This document shows positions 1 to 12,328 of a stretch of 64,000 nt of DNA, in pieces. Position numbers and translations under genes: made by a program. Each line of letters begins with the position of its first letter. The stretch's first letter is position 1. Origin of the DNA: Chaunax sp. Z400 (Eukaryota > Chordata > Actinopteri > Lophiiformes > Chaunacidae); assembly GCA_037577475.1 (NCBI GenBank), contig CM075192.1, positions 5,056,408 through 5,120,407 of the forward strand, in the 5' to 3' direction. The notes under the pieces are model-generated. The model ran no database searches and had not been told where the DNA came from. It was given only the letters and a program-made list of their open reading frames with translations.

Positions 1-550
1 GAGGTGGATTTGTCTTGTTTTATTTTCCATCTAACAAAAGTATTTTTTTTGCTTCATATAAAATGAAGTTTGAACTGAATCAAAGTTTTGTTGGCAGGTG
101 ATTTTAAACTTTTGAATGTTGGGGTGTGTATGATAATATAATAATAAATACATATTTATGTGTACATATTCATCTTACTTTTATTTGACTTGGGTTCACA
201 TACAGCGTATTGCCACAGATATGAGACAGCATGTGTGAATAAGTGTGTCTGTGTTACATTTGACACAGTATTTGGGTCAAATGAGGGTCTGGAAGCACAG
301 AGGAGCATCTGTTGGAAAAAAAAGTGCCTTTTTGGGCTAACACCATTAACACAATGGTGGCTGCTGGACAAAAATGTATCTACAGCGTGTGTATGTGTGT
401 CTTTATGAACCCATTAGTCATGCTCCATATGTCATCTGCTGAGGGACAGTGAAAGGGTGGTGTGTGTCAGACTCAATGTCTACTGCGGGTGTAAGGTGGA
501 GCGAATGACTGACCCCACAGACTGGCTTTTTATACCACTAAAATGTGACT

Positions 551-551
<1 letters not shown>

Positions 552-604
<53 letters not shown>
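552..604 (+). repeat. (AC)n microsatellite
   Basis: About 26 uninterrupted AC units. No coding sequence is seen in 1-551 before it. Confidence 0.97.
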
Positions 605-606
<2 letters not shown>

Positions 607-1440
607 GAGCAGTGTATTCACACAAGCAGGGTCACATGAACAATAAGGTTTGGTCATAAAGAGGTCAGTTTGCCTTATGCCTGCTTCACTGAAGAGAAGG
701 AAAAAGGCCAACGCTCCCTCCCACCATGCCACCCTTAAAGAATATCTGACCCCACAGCGGTTTCATTAGTCTGGTTTCATATGGTGTTCACCTTAAAATC
801 CTATTAATCTGTAGCCAGACCTATTTACAGATGTGAATTAAGTTCCAGAGTAAATAAACATTTGCGTCAATACTGCATATTTACATTAATAACTGTTTAA
901 TCACAGTACAGGTTCAGTATAACATTAAAAGTCTAAGGCTGTACTTTCTTTCTGTTTTTCACTGTCTACCGTATATTTGTTGGTTACTTAAGTCGGGCTC
1001 ACATTAGTGGAGTTAGTCGGAACCAATTATCTAATCAGGTTTCCTCACACACATAACCAGAACCTCTAGAGATGATCTTCTCTTTAATCTCAAACTTACA
1101 CACAATACAAGATTTGACAATAATAGAGCATCCCACTCTACAGGATTTCATTCAGAGCCACTTCCTACTATTTACCACATAGAAGAAGTCAGACCACCAG
1201 TCTGATCTGAGGCCAACATCAAGCTTCTATGCATTCCTTCTAGTATTCCTAGTGAATTTGTTGCTCTTTTATGATTTAGTCCCATTTTTCAATATCACCA
1301 AGAAAACAACACAAAAATACTGCAAATATGGAATTTTTAGAAAACCTGCTCTCATTTTTGGTAAACAATAACAGTAAAATATCCAGATCCGGTTAGAATT
1401 AATGAATGAACACCAGTCCTGTCTAGAGGGAAGTGATGAA
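605..1440. other. No gene or repeat recognised
   Basis: AT-rich single-copy-looking sequence, probably BCAS3 3' intron; no exon-like block or strong ORF. Confidence 0.5.
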
Positions 1441-2144
1441 TCATTGTGTCCACACTGCTGAATCATTGTGTCCACACTGCTGAATCATTGTGTCTATACT
1501 GCTGAATCATTGTGTCTATACTGCTGAATCATTGTGTCCACACTGCTGAATCATTGTGTCTATACTGCTGAATCATTGTGTCCACACTGCTGAATCATTG
1601 TGTCTATACTGCTGAATCATTGTGTCTATACTGCTGAATCATTGTGTCCACACTGCTGAATCATTGTGTCTATACTGCTGAATCATTGTGTCCACACTGC
1701 TGAATCATTGTGTCTATACTGCTGAATCATTGTGTCTACACTGCTGCATCATTGTGTCCATACTGCCGCATCATTGTGTCTATACTGCTGCATCATTGTG
1801 TCCATACTGCTGCATCATTGTGTCCGTACTGCCGCATCATTGTGTCCGTACTGCCGCATCATTGTGTCCGTACTGCCGCATCATTGTGTCCGTACTGCCG
1901 CATCATTGTGTCCGTACTGCCGCATCATTGTGTCCGTACTGCCGCATCATTGTGTCCGTACTGCCGCATCATTGTGTCCGTACTGCCGCATCATTGTGTC
2001 CATACTGCTGCATCATTGTGTCCATACTGCTGCATCATTGTGTCTATACTGCTGCATCATTGTGTCCATACTGCTGCATCATTGTGTCCATACTGCTGCA
2101 TCATTGTGTCCATACTGCTGCATCATTGTGTCCATACTGCTGCA
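1441..2144 (+). repeat. 22-bp minisatellite, exactly 32 units
   Basis: Each unit is tcattgtgtc followed by a 12-bp variable part, and 32 units fill 704 bp with no length variation. Units 1-13 (1441-1726) end in GAA and alternate cacactgct and tatactgct types. Units 14-17 are transitional and end in GCA. Units 18-25 (1815-1990) are eight identical ccgtactgccgca units. Units 26-32 return to catactgctgca, with one tatactgctgca. Because 22 is not a multiple of three and the unit has no stop, all three plus frames stay open for about 150 codons. This is a compositional artefact, not evidence of a protein. Confidence 0.98.
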
Positions 2145-2699
2145 CACTCTAGATGGTAAAATGATTCCAAAACTGTCAGTGAAAAACATCCAACAAACGT
2201 ATTTTTGCTTAAATGTTTACTAGACTGCAATTATTTTAGTTGAGCACACAGAGGTGTTCCTGAGCAACGAGGGGTGATGACTAATACTTTAAGTTTAATC
2301 TGCACTACGTCTCCACGTCCACGTGAAAATTTAAAAGGTTAAAAGGTGTGAACCAAGTGAGTGTGTGTTTAGAGGAATGAGACACGACACCTCGTGTATT
2401 TGTTCACAGTTATTCCGGCGTTCCACAACGTTAAGATGTACGAAGCAACAGCGAGCACAAAGCTGATATATTTCACTAGCTCCCCAGTTTAGCGTCATTT
2501 TCTGTGCTTGTCCTTCAAATAATGGACTTCCTGTTGCTTCCGCATCATTAAATCCCCCGGGGACACACCTGAACATATTACTACAGCATCACACCCGTTC
2601 TGCAACGTCGGACACTCCGTTCACACAGATGTTTGTTTAAGCGCTGTTACTAAATCCACAGGTGTCACAGAGATAGAACAAACTAACAACCCATGACGT
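2145..2699. other. Non-coding, nothing certain
   Basis: Moderately GC-rich near 2380-2560 (cgttccacaacgttaagatg, cccccggggacac). No exon with splice sites was recognised. Confidence 0.4.
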
Positions 2700-2995
2700 C
2701 TTCATAATGGGGCTACAGTGAGTAGTAGACAGTGAGGGTGAATGTGAGCAGAGCAGAAGGAAAGGTAATCAGTTTAGAGGTGATTCAAGTTTTAAGACTT
2801 GTGTCTTCTGAGAATTTGATGAGGTCTTCCTCACTGTCCTTCATCCAAAACTCTGCATTTTGATGGCTGAGATCAGCTGACTTAACTATGAGCTGCTGAT
2901 TGGCTGCTGAAACAAATGCCTTACAGTCCATAACCAGTCACTGGTGGTTTGACAAGCTGAGCCGGTGTGATCCGTGCTTAATGGGTCAGTTCACA
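2700..2995. mobile_element. Dispersed repeat, family R1 copy
   Basis: It shares ggtgaatgtgagcagagcag, the cctcactgtccttcatccaa segment and gctgattggctgctgaaa with the copies near 5650-5815 and 18095-18120, ending in gggtcagttcacac. No coding capacity. It is most likely an old non-autonomous DNA transposon; class not determined. Confidence 0.5.
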
Positions 2996-4396
2996 CTATG
3001 TTGGGTACCATTTACTTTTTAATTGATACAAGTACCAGTATATCACCTGGGATTTGTTTCCAGGCACCTTTACTAAGTACTTTTCTCTTTCTGTAGTAAC
3101 ACAAATGTAATTTCAGTTGAAAAAGTCACCAAATATGTTGCAAGTTCACATCACTAAAACATTGTAATACAGGTTTGTCTCGTCATGATTTTTTGGGGGT
3201 GAACTGGTCTGCATGACTGTAGCTGTCATGGATCTGATGCAACATGAAAAACTCTACTGGAAAACGCTACTAGAAAAACTCGAATCATGCTGATGTAGAT
3301 AAACCATAAGCCCTATCAAAGGAGAATGTTAGCAAAGTGACATGAGAACGGCCTAAGTTTTAGCCAGTTGTGGCTAAAAATGAAAAAAAAGAAAGCAAAT
3401 TGAAGAAACCAGTTATGAGATGCTCACCTTTGGGCCCTCTTAAAACATTTTTTTAGGATATGTGGACAGACTGTTCTCAGTTATGTAAAGAAGTAACCCC
3501 ATATAAAATAATTCTAAATAAAACCTGCATCGCCCACCTTGTCTGCATTTTCTGTTAAACCTGAATTTCACATATCTAAAAATGATTAATGTTGCTTCAC
3601 CCTGCGATGCATTCAAGGGGGTTCTAATCGATTTCAGCTGAATGATGACACACATGCCTCTCCTATATGTGACCACACTGGCTAAGTGGCACTCCTGCAG
3701 CCGCTGGGGATGATGGGAGGAAAAATGAAACCAAGGAAATAATGAGAGTGAGAAAAAGAAAGGTTTCATCCAAAAGGCCCCTCGCTGCCTGGAGGCACTC
3801 CTTACACTCTAATGATCGCCAGCAGCATGTGTGTGTTTATATATGTGTGTGTTTATGTGTGTGTCTGCCTCTTGACAAAGAACCTTTAATCAAATAGAAG
3901 TGCAAAAAGAAGAAACACACTGTGTGTGTGTGTATTGCTGTTATGGAGTGTGCATTCAGTCTGTGTCTGATTCTTGTTTGCAGTGAAATGTTCCATTGGC
4001 ACATATAGGCCACGGCTTGCTCACACACACATGCACAGACACACACACACAGCCACACACACACAGTGCTGTTGAGGCAGATTAGAAGCCATTGCTGAAT
4101 GGGTGTCTATGAAGGTGACACACCATCACACAGACCTGCCAACACAGTAGACTGCACAGGGAAGTGCTGCATACACACAAAAGCAAATGTGTGTATGTAG
4201 AGCTCACACACTAATGTAAAACAAGCATATATGTACATGCTCTCTCTGTGACACACACAAAGGTGGAGGAGGTGTCAAAAATACACACTCGTGGCTGCAG
4301 AACCACTTACAGAAGCAGACTGGATGCACAGAGATGACAGGAATCAAATAAGCTGCATGAAAAAGGTGTGTGCACAGACACAAACATCAAAAATCC

Positions 4397-4399
<3 letters not shown>
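2996..4399. other. Non-coding, short CA/TG runs only
   Basis: No gene seen. From 3830 onward the sequence is sprinkled with short degenerate CA/TG runs that generate spurious ORFs. Confidence 0.5.

Positions 4400-4439
<40 letters not shown>
4400..4439 (+). repeat. (AC)n microsatellite
   Basis: About 20 uninterrupted AC units, within a 3.8-5.3 kb region rich in short CA/TG runs. Confidence 0.97.
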
Positions 4440-4442
<3 letters not shown>

Positions 4443-4599
4443 AGTGAGCATGAGTGGAGGCGACAGAGCGTTCACACGGGGTCGAGCTGGTCCTGGATGT
4501 GCCAGAGCCAGCAGCTGAACGCTAGTCTGGATATGAAGGTGTCAAACTAGCTTGGTTATAGAGCTAATGTTGAGCTGCTAGACTGGCACACCTGGGGCT

Positions 4600-4723
<124 letters not shown>

Positions 4724-5033
4724 CAAAGATGCACACGCATTCACACATGTCAGGAGAAGCGTAAACACATGCATGCATAAACATCACGTAAGCATAAAAA
4801 TGTCAGACACATGGTGTCTCTGTGTAAACACAGAACACATGGACACACACGTTTATGGCTGCAAACACACAATCACACACAGATGAGTACAAGCGCACAC
4901 TGCTTTTCACGCGTGTGTGAAGTACAAAGATGTAGGCTAAAGGATAAACACAAACATGAAGGAACTGAGTCACGGAAGAGCAAACACTCAAACACATGCT
5001 GTATGTAAATAGGAAGACACACACTCATAAACA

Positions 5034-5035
<2 letters not shown>

Positions 5036-5111
<76 letters not shown>
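5036..5111 (+). repeat. (AC)n microsatellite
   Basis: About 36 nearly perfect AC units after an acacgtacac lead-in. Confidence 0.97.
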
Positions 5112-5112
<1 letters not shown>

Positions 5113-5519
5113 CCAGCCATGTCTCTGCAGTTTCACACATGAATAATGTGTGCAGCCTCCTCTGCTTCGTACCAGGCCACTGCAAGTGTGACAAATAAAC
5201 TTCCTTACACTTGGCACTGCTTCACACAGTGATGGGCTAAACAGGGCATGAAAAGGTATGCATGCACACTCACACAGACACACACACACACACGATCAAC
5301 ACCAGGTGTGTGTGGGCAACGTTAGCAGAGACACATGTGGCTCTGATGCCCGATGGGATGTGTCCCCGTCCCCTCTGTGCTCTGTGCACAGCACAGTGTT
5401 GCCTGACTGCAGTTCACTGATTCACCTTTTAAACCACGGCAGCACAAACACCATTTAATTATTGAGCTGATATAGACATTTTGTTTACAAGACTAATGGA
5501 TTAAATGGTCAGTAGTGGC

Positions 5520-5815
5520 TCTTAAGCCCAGATCAAACCACAGATTTGTGACGAGACAAGCTTTCAGGCTTTTCTGTAGCTGAATGTTGTGTATTACTGA
5601 GCAGCTGCATTTCTACTACTCATGAAATGATGACAACAAAAGGTGTGTGTGGTGAATGTAGCAGAGGGAGCAGAGGCAAAGGTTAACAGTGATGTTGCCA
5701 GTTTTGCAGTAAATTAAAATTTGAAGGCTTGCATCGTCTCTTTCCTCCATTCAAACTATTCCATTTTCACCATGACATGCTGATTGGCTGTTGAAAGAGA
5801 TGATGCTCCTGAAGC
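5520..5815. mobile_element. Dispersed repeat, family R1 copy
   Basis: It starts with aagcccagatcaaaccacag and gtgacgagacaagc. It then contains ggtgaatgtagcagaggga and gctgattggctgttgaaag, which parallel ggtgaatgtgagcagagcag and gctgattggctgctgaaac in the copy near 2735-2910. It abuts another R1 start at 5816. The similarity is visible by eye but diverged, so boundaries are approximate. Confidence 0.5.
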
Positions 5816-6088
5816 CTAGTTCAGACCAAGGACTCACAATGAAAAAGCCTTTTAGAATGATGAGGAAAAGATGCAGCAGTGTGAACTCAGGTTGGCTAAT
5901 GATGTCTCCAGTTTGGCTTTAGAACTTCAGGAGCATCATTTGACAGGTGACCTGACTCACAGCAGAGTCACAGGCAACATCATCGGCCAGCTGGAGTCGA
6001 GCTGCAGACCAGTTCACACCTCTGCAACTTCTTCCTGTAATGTTGTGAAAAAAAGTTTGTCCCATAATGAATTTTGGGATGAAATGGG
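5816..6088. mobile_element. Older dispersed repeat (family R1), interrupted by the hAT element
   Basis: The stretch starts with the family signature agttcagaccaaggactcac and runs through gatgcagcagtgtgaactcagg and agttcacacctctgcaac. Related signatures occur near 2700-2990, 5520-5815 and 17610-18190. The sequence resumes after the hAT insertion at 6820 (cgtgttcacttcagc). No ORF is expected; it looks like a non-autonomous DNA element that decayed. Class and exact ends are uncertain. Confidence 0.55.
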
Positions 6089-6096
6089 CTTTAGAG

Positions 6097-6811
6097 TAGG
6101 GTCGTGCATCGTTTGGGTTTAAACGAGTCTGATTCTGATTCTGCTTTCCGGTTCCGGTTCTTGTCAATTCTTGATTGCGGTTCTTTGAGGGTCAGGGTGA
6201 AAACAAGCCACATGTTTATTTCATAGAAGAAAAAAAGGTATTTTTAAAAACCTTCATAAAAGTCATTCTGTATAAAGAATGCATCACTCATTATGAATGA
6301 CTCTTTCATAAACTCACAACAACCGACTAGAACTGATCAGATCCCTGCAAACACAAACACAAACATAAGCTAGCGTTATCATTACTTTAGGTCAGGGTGG
6401 TGAGTAGCCATCAGCATGCTAGCTAGCTTAGCTATACTCCTATGTTTGCATACCTAAATGTCCAAAAAGGTCCAAAATCAATGAAATGTCATTGGGTTGC
6501 AGAGGGGTAGCATTAACCTTTTCTTAAACCGATCAGAAGAACAACCGTTCCATGTAAACCATACCATGTCTTTCCTTGCACAAAATAAGTTTGGCACAGG
6601 TGTTGCACTGTGCCGACTCGGCATTATTCAGGGCATTAAGCTACACTCTTGAGCGCCGCTTGCTGTGGTCCAGCTCGAGGTAACCATCCAACCTGTGAGG
6701 CAGAAACTACAGAGGCTGCATGCCTCCACCATGCAAACTGAAACTTAACTTGAGAGTGAGTGATATTTATTCAGGAACCAATTTGGAACCGGTTCTCGAT
6801 GGCTAACCCTA
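6097..6811. mobile_element. Non-autonomous hAT-type DNA transposon with 8-bp TSD
   Basis: The element is bounded by an exact 8-bp duplication CTTTAGAG at 6089-6096 and 6812-6819. Eight-base target duplications are characteristic of hAT transposons. The ends form imperfect inverted repeats: TAGGGTCGTGCATCG on the left and TAGGGTTAGCCATCG on the complement of the right, 11 of 15 identical, each followed inside by a CCGGTTCC motif. The 715-bp body has no long ORF, so it must have been moved by a transposase from elsewhere. It sits inside an older dispersed repeat (5816-6096 plus about 6820-6860), giving a nested order of insertion. Confidence 0.85.
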
Positions 6812-6859
6812 CTTTAGAGCGTGTTCACTTCAGCACAAGCAACAAAGAGAACAGGCTAG

Positions 6860-7928
6860 ATGAATATAGATAATCAATCACCATAAGTAGGCGATTAGAA
6901 GCTAAGATTATGCGATAGACTTGAGCATGTGGGCCAATGGGAATATAACAGACATATCACAGCCACAAACAGCAGATTTACGGCTCTTTTTTTTGTTGGA
7001 GCAAAGAAAGAAAAATATAACTAAAATGCTTCTTGAATGGATTCCAACCCTACCTTTAAGACTGAAAGGAATCAAGAATGGCATCTGATCAGGTCAAAGT
7101 CGTCGTAACTGCTAGAACAGCACTCTGTTACATATCCAGGTCAGACATGATTTGTTAATTAGCACTAGCAGAGGTCTGTGTTAGTGAGCAGTTCTATCTG
7201 AATGCTGTCTGTCAAAAGTACTCTTATCAGGGACGTGCAAAGCTTTATGCATTGCATGTGTTACTTTGCACAAATGGTTGGAATTCTGACTAAATTACTG
7301 GTTCTGGATAATCTCAGGACAAAATATTTGCTGTCTACTGGGTGGTTTATAAATTACATGATGAAGTCAACAATGTTATCTCAGCTTGGGCCTGGAGACT
7401 ACAAATTAATAACAATCAAGCCAGTGAGTTTAAAACACATGGAAATGTAACAGGCAGGGGTAACAATAATGACAATAATAATAATAGAGACAAATGAGGG
7501 GAATGTAGGGTCAGATGTCTTTGGAGCTTTACTTATACCACAGACAAGTTGAGAAAAAGAAGTTTTAATTGATCTTTTTTTTTAAACAAATGATTTTGTC
7601 TCTCAGAAAACACAAAACCTCTTGAAACACTTATTTAAGGTTACTTGTTTATATTTTTGCACCTGTTTTGGTGTCCATGTTAAATAAAAAAACACTTTGA
7701 GATGAGTAAATAAACATCAGGCCCTTCATAACATGACATCGTCACCCCTCCTGACTTGTTAGCATCCTCTGTCTGCTGTCCACTACAGCTGACAGAGGAT
7801 GAAACAATCTAAGCCTCAGTTACACAACACAAACCAGAGCTGCCCGGTTTCTCTCTGGTGCCCTTCAGTCATTATCATTTTTTTTATTTTTGCCTTTCAA
7901 TTATCAAAAATACTGTCTGCCTCTTATG
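6860..7928. other. Non-coding, nothing recognised
   Basis: AT-rich sequence without convincing ORFs or repeats, presumed intron. Confidence 0.45.
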
Positions 7929-7966
7929 TGAGTGTGTGTGTGTGTGTGTGTGTATGTGTGTGTGTC
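7929..7966 (+). repeat. (GT)n microsatellite, short
   Basis: GT units with one TATG interruption. A second short TG run is at 8320-8343. Confidence 0.9.
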
Positions 7967-8472
7967 TACATGTGCTAAGCGTAAAGGCTGAGAACAGAAA
8001 TAAGCTGAGGACAATGTTTTTCTCTCATCCGTCGTGTTTTCTTTTTGGTGAATCTCCATCGCAGGAATCTGCATCCAACTACAGACACTCCTCTTCGTCC
8101 ACCTCTTCTCTTCCTCAATCTTCTCATCTCTTTCTAAGCTAAATGATCCTTTCATTTCCTGATGACCGAGCGAGGCCCTTAGGTGTCTGTGCATGAATGT
8201 GTGTGTGTTTGTGTGTGAGAGCAGCTCAGGGGCCACAGTTGCATGTAAAGTTCACAGTTGTACTGATCCTGTGGCAAAACAAAGCTCTGTGAGAGATGTC
8301 TGGACCCGGATTCGTAAGGTTGTGTGTGTGTGTGTGTGTGTGTGGAGAGAAGATATTGGAGTGCATATAACTTAAACGTTTCACATCGCTGCATGTTAAA
8401 AGTTCTTCTAAAAACAGTTTTGTTCACATTCCAACTTGTGTCCACACCTGCAAATGCCACAACAAACGCACA

Positions 8473-8474
<2 letters not shown>

Positions 8475-8541
<67 letters not shown>
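8475..8541 (+). repeat. (AC)n microsatellite
   Basis: About 33 uninterrupted AC units. Confidence 0.97.
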
Positions 8542-8542
<1 letters not shown>

Positions 8543-8668
8543 TCCATAGAGGGCTGACTCCGGAAGATAGAGAGGAAGTTGTCTAATGGTTGCCAAACGT
8601 TTGAGTGGGCCCTGGCTAAACATGTGTTTAAAGCAGACAACATCAGCAATCACCACTTGACCCCTTCA

Positions 8669-8745
8669 CTCACACACACACTCATACACACACACAAACT
8701 CACACACACATACACACACAAACTCACACACACATACACACACAG
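8669..8745 (+). repeat. Imperfect 24-bp repeat built from CA units
   Basis: A unit of the form aaactcacacacacatacac plus a few more CA bases is repeated about three times. This is a short minisatellite that arose inside a CA-rich stretch. Confidence 0.8.
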
Positions 8746-8888
8746 CTCAAGAAGCATTCTTCATCCGCACGTACAGCACTCACAGAACTTGGCAGTGACA
8801 TGAACACACAAGTTATTAGTTTTCACCTAGTAAGTGTGTATATGAGTCAACTTTTTCTGTTTGTATGCACACACAACCACACATCAGA

Positions 8889-8891
<3 letters not shown>

Positions 8892-8964
<73 letters not shown>
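8892..8964 (+). repeat. (AC)n microsatellite
   Basis: About 36 uninterrupted AC units. Confidence 0.97.
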
Positions 8965-8965
<1 letters not shown>

Positions 8966-11900
8966 CATACCAGATAATATAATCAAGTCAGTGCAGCGGC
9001 TGCTGACTGCAAAATGCCCACTTCCAGATGTCCTGACTGAGAGAGACGCCACGCTTTTCCACTGGGAATTGGTCAAGGTCCTGAGGCTGCTGAGTGTGTG
9101 TGTGTGTGTATAACAAACACACACACACATCAGAACAGACGTAGCTATAACCATGCAAACAGGCACCCTGACACGGCATGGGCAAAACTGGACCCAGTTG
9201 GAGAACGACTCAAGGGCCGAGGGAGGAGGAAGGGAGGACGGAGAGGGGAAGACAGACCGGACAAATTGCTTCTGCCTGCATCTGAAGACATGATGTGTGA
9301 ATGAGCTGCGAAAAGAAAACAAAAACAAAGTCATGCCTTCCAGTTCCCACGACTCCCACCTGCCCCTCCGTCCCTCCTTCCTCCCTTGCGTCAATCCATC
9401 ATTCTCTCCCTCCCTCCTCCTTACAGTGAGTGACCCAACACCTAGAGCCTGGTGGGATGAGTTAACAGGATGGGCGGACAGAGGGAAGACGCTGGTTTAT
9501 GCTGCGTTCACAGACTCTGCCAAAATCAAAACTAACTGTAAAATGTGAAAAAGAAATGCTTTTGTAAAGGCTGTGGGACAAACAGGAGGTTCAGCCGGTC
9601 CATGTGACCTCATTCAAGAAAAAACACTCATAGGTTAAAGTTACTTTATTCATCAACCATCTCCAGCTCTGTGGGTCATTCTATCAGTTTCTTTCCTGAT
9701 CTTTTAAATGTTAGTTAGTTAATATGAATATTATCTATTTAATTTTTTGACCTGTTGGTGTTACATGTATAGATGAGTCTGTTTCTGCTGTGAACACTGA
9801 ATCAGGATCTGTTCGCTCGTTTTGAATTTTATGCCTCTGCACTGGTGATAGCTGCGACCCAAGTAAACTATTAATTAACAATCAATAGTGTTGTTGAATA
9901 TCAATAAAGAATCACAAAACATACAACAGAACTGAGATTGTTCTGACTTATCATCTGAGGCCTCCACGTTTTTAGGATCTGTCGTTAAAATATTATCTAG
10001 CATTGTGTAGCTGTTCATGTTTTAGTCACATATGTATTAATTTATATTATAATTCTGTGGGATTAAATTTAGATTCACAACAAGGATGGAAAAAGCAGTA
10101 GCATGGGATTATGGGAGTTGTTGTCTTTATTGTTGAACAACCACACTGCCAATGAAAATCCATCTGATATAACTCAGTCAGAAATGTTCATCCATACGTT
10201 ATGTTTTATTCATGTTCTGTTTTAATCATGTTCAGTGAATGTTGAACTCTCTGCTGGAAGTTATAGCGACAGGAAACCAAAAGATAGAGGTTTGAATATT
10301 ATGCATAACTTAAGCCTCCAACTTTGGCGTCATCTTTTTTAGACATTTTAATGTGGAAATCTTACACATTATACTTTCAAGCATTATCAAAACACAACCA
10401 ATTGAACAAATGTTTGTGTACGAACACATTTTGGGACACAGTTTGTCCTCCTAGCTGGAACTGAGAAACTGTTGCTTGTTTTTTTTAAACCTGGTTATAG
10501 TTAGATTACAATTCCCTTTACTTCAAATCATCATCTGTTATCTAAGGGATAACAAATTAAGGTCATAACTGACATATATAAATATGAGATGAGGCATTTG
10601 AATCCTGCTCAGGACATGATCAGCAACGGTGGCAGCTTTGGCTTCCACACCTTACTGCTATTAAACTTAAAGTGAAATGTAAAATGGGACATGAGGAGAT
10701 TCAAAATGCCGAGCCTGCAGGTGGAGCTCTTTAAAGATGTACTGGAGGCTTAATATGGTTCCTGATTCAAAACGCTAAATCCAATTTAGCATCAGACCAT
10801 TCCATCTACGTCTGCAACATCAGTGTCACATTGTGCTTTAATCCGTTCACCATTTTACTTTGATGTTTCAGAATTTACTTCATGTATGTCTGACAGTCGA
10901 ATGGGAAAAAGCTGGGGGTGAAAAAGCTGTATTAAATCTGTTTGTCACTTGGAAATATTTCTGCTCTCCATTAGTTGTTTTGTTTTTTAGTTCTGCCAGT
11001 GATAATAACTCAAAACTGTTAAATGTGATATATTATAAGATGGGTTTATAGAAATCAATAATCACATTTGGAAGTGTTCAGAGACAGTAAATGTCCTAAA
11101 TCGACCCTTTTGAAAACATCAGAGAAGACAATAACCGCTTCTTCCAACATATTCGTAACCACAGTGTTTGGATCTGACATGGAGACACTGATACATCTCT
11201 TCATGTATGACTGACGGCTTTATGTTTAGGGGAACTGGAGGCAGAGAGACGTTACATAGGTGAGAGGAGCTGTTCAGACACCAGAGGTCCAACGGAGAAG
11301 AATCTGTCAATCTAATCATACACACAGAAAGACACACATAAAGAGGCATTTCAGAAACGTCCTCCCCTCTTATCACAAACGTACAAACACTACAATATCA
11401 ATGAATCACACACTGCAGGATAGTATTGAGATTATCATGTCACTAAGTGCAACAACTTGCTAATGCTTTTTAGTAAGGGGACAATACATATACACACACA
11501 CACATATGAGATAAAATAGTTGACACAGTGAACACAGGTTGTCTATTCTTCAGTGAGAACTGGAGGTGGATACAGTTTCTGTCGACAGCAGCATGCTAGG
11601 TAGCGTTAGCCTCAAGGACTAGATTTTTTACCGTGACAGCTCCGTCAGCTGCTTTGGAATGTCTCTCTCATTGGCTACCGTTACCTTGTTGAAAAAAGTG
11701 CTGATGTAATCATCCAGATTCTAAATAGTAAAAGTCAAACATGTCTGAAATGAATGGAGCCAGGCCTGGTGAGCCTACAAGGACTTCAAGACGTTCACGA
11801 CTGGACCTGTAAACGTCTCATAAATGTAGTCTGAGCACTGAATTTAGATCATAGCTGCATCTTAAAGAGTCACTATCTAATGTTATGTTGATGTTTTTAT

Positions 11901-12266
11901 GACAAGCACTTCTACGACCATTCAAATCATATTTAAGCTCACTATGTTTAACTTAACTTGATTTAATAACAAGCTGGGAGGTGATATTTAGGAGGCGTAG
12001 GAAGGACTTGATGAAGCTCCTCCAAAACCACAACTGGTGGACCTTCATGTGTTCTCTGTATGAGCACAGTGAGCTGGGATGAGTTCTCATCAGCCTTTTA
12101 TTTTGGAGGTCTTAGTTTTAACAGACATATTTTTTAATCATCAGATTTGATAACATCCATAGACGGTCTACACTGTATTTGTAATAAAGGTAAGGAACAC
12201 GATGTTTCTATGACTTTACCTCGGAGGTGAACACTCAGATTAAACAGGGTGGGCTGAACATTGAAT

Positions 12267-12270
<4 letters not shown>
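8965..12270. other. Long non-coding stretch, nothing recognised
   Basis: Purine-rich and pyrimidine-rich patches near 9200-9420, otherwise AT-rich. No exon-like block, no clear repeat termini. Confidence 0.45.
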
Positions 12271-12316
<46 letters not shown>

Positions 12317-12328
12317 GTGTTTGTGTGC
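12271..12328 (+). repeat. (GT)n microsatellite
   Basis: About 20 perfect GT units followed by gcgtgtgtgtttgtgtg. Confidence 0.96.

Noticed and set aside
1688..2223. Three overlapping ORFs of 149-163 codons
   Set aside because: They arise from the 22-bp minisatellite in its three frames; no gene features surround them.
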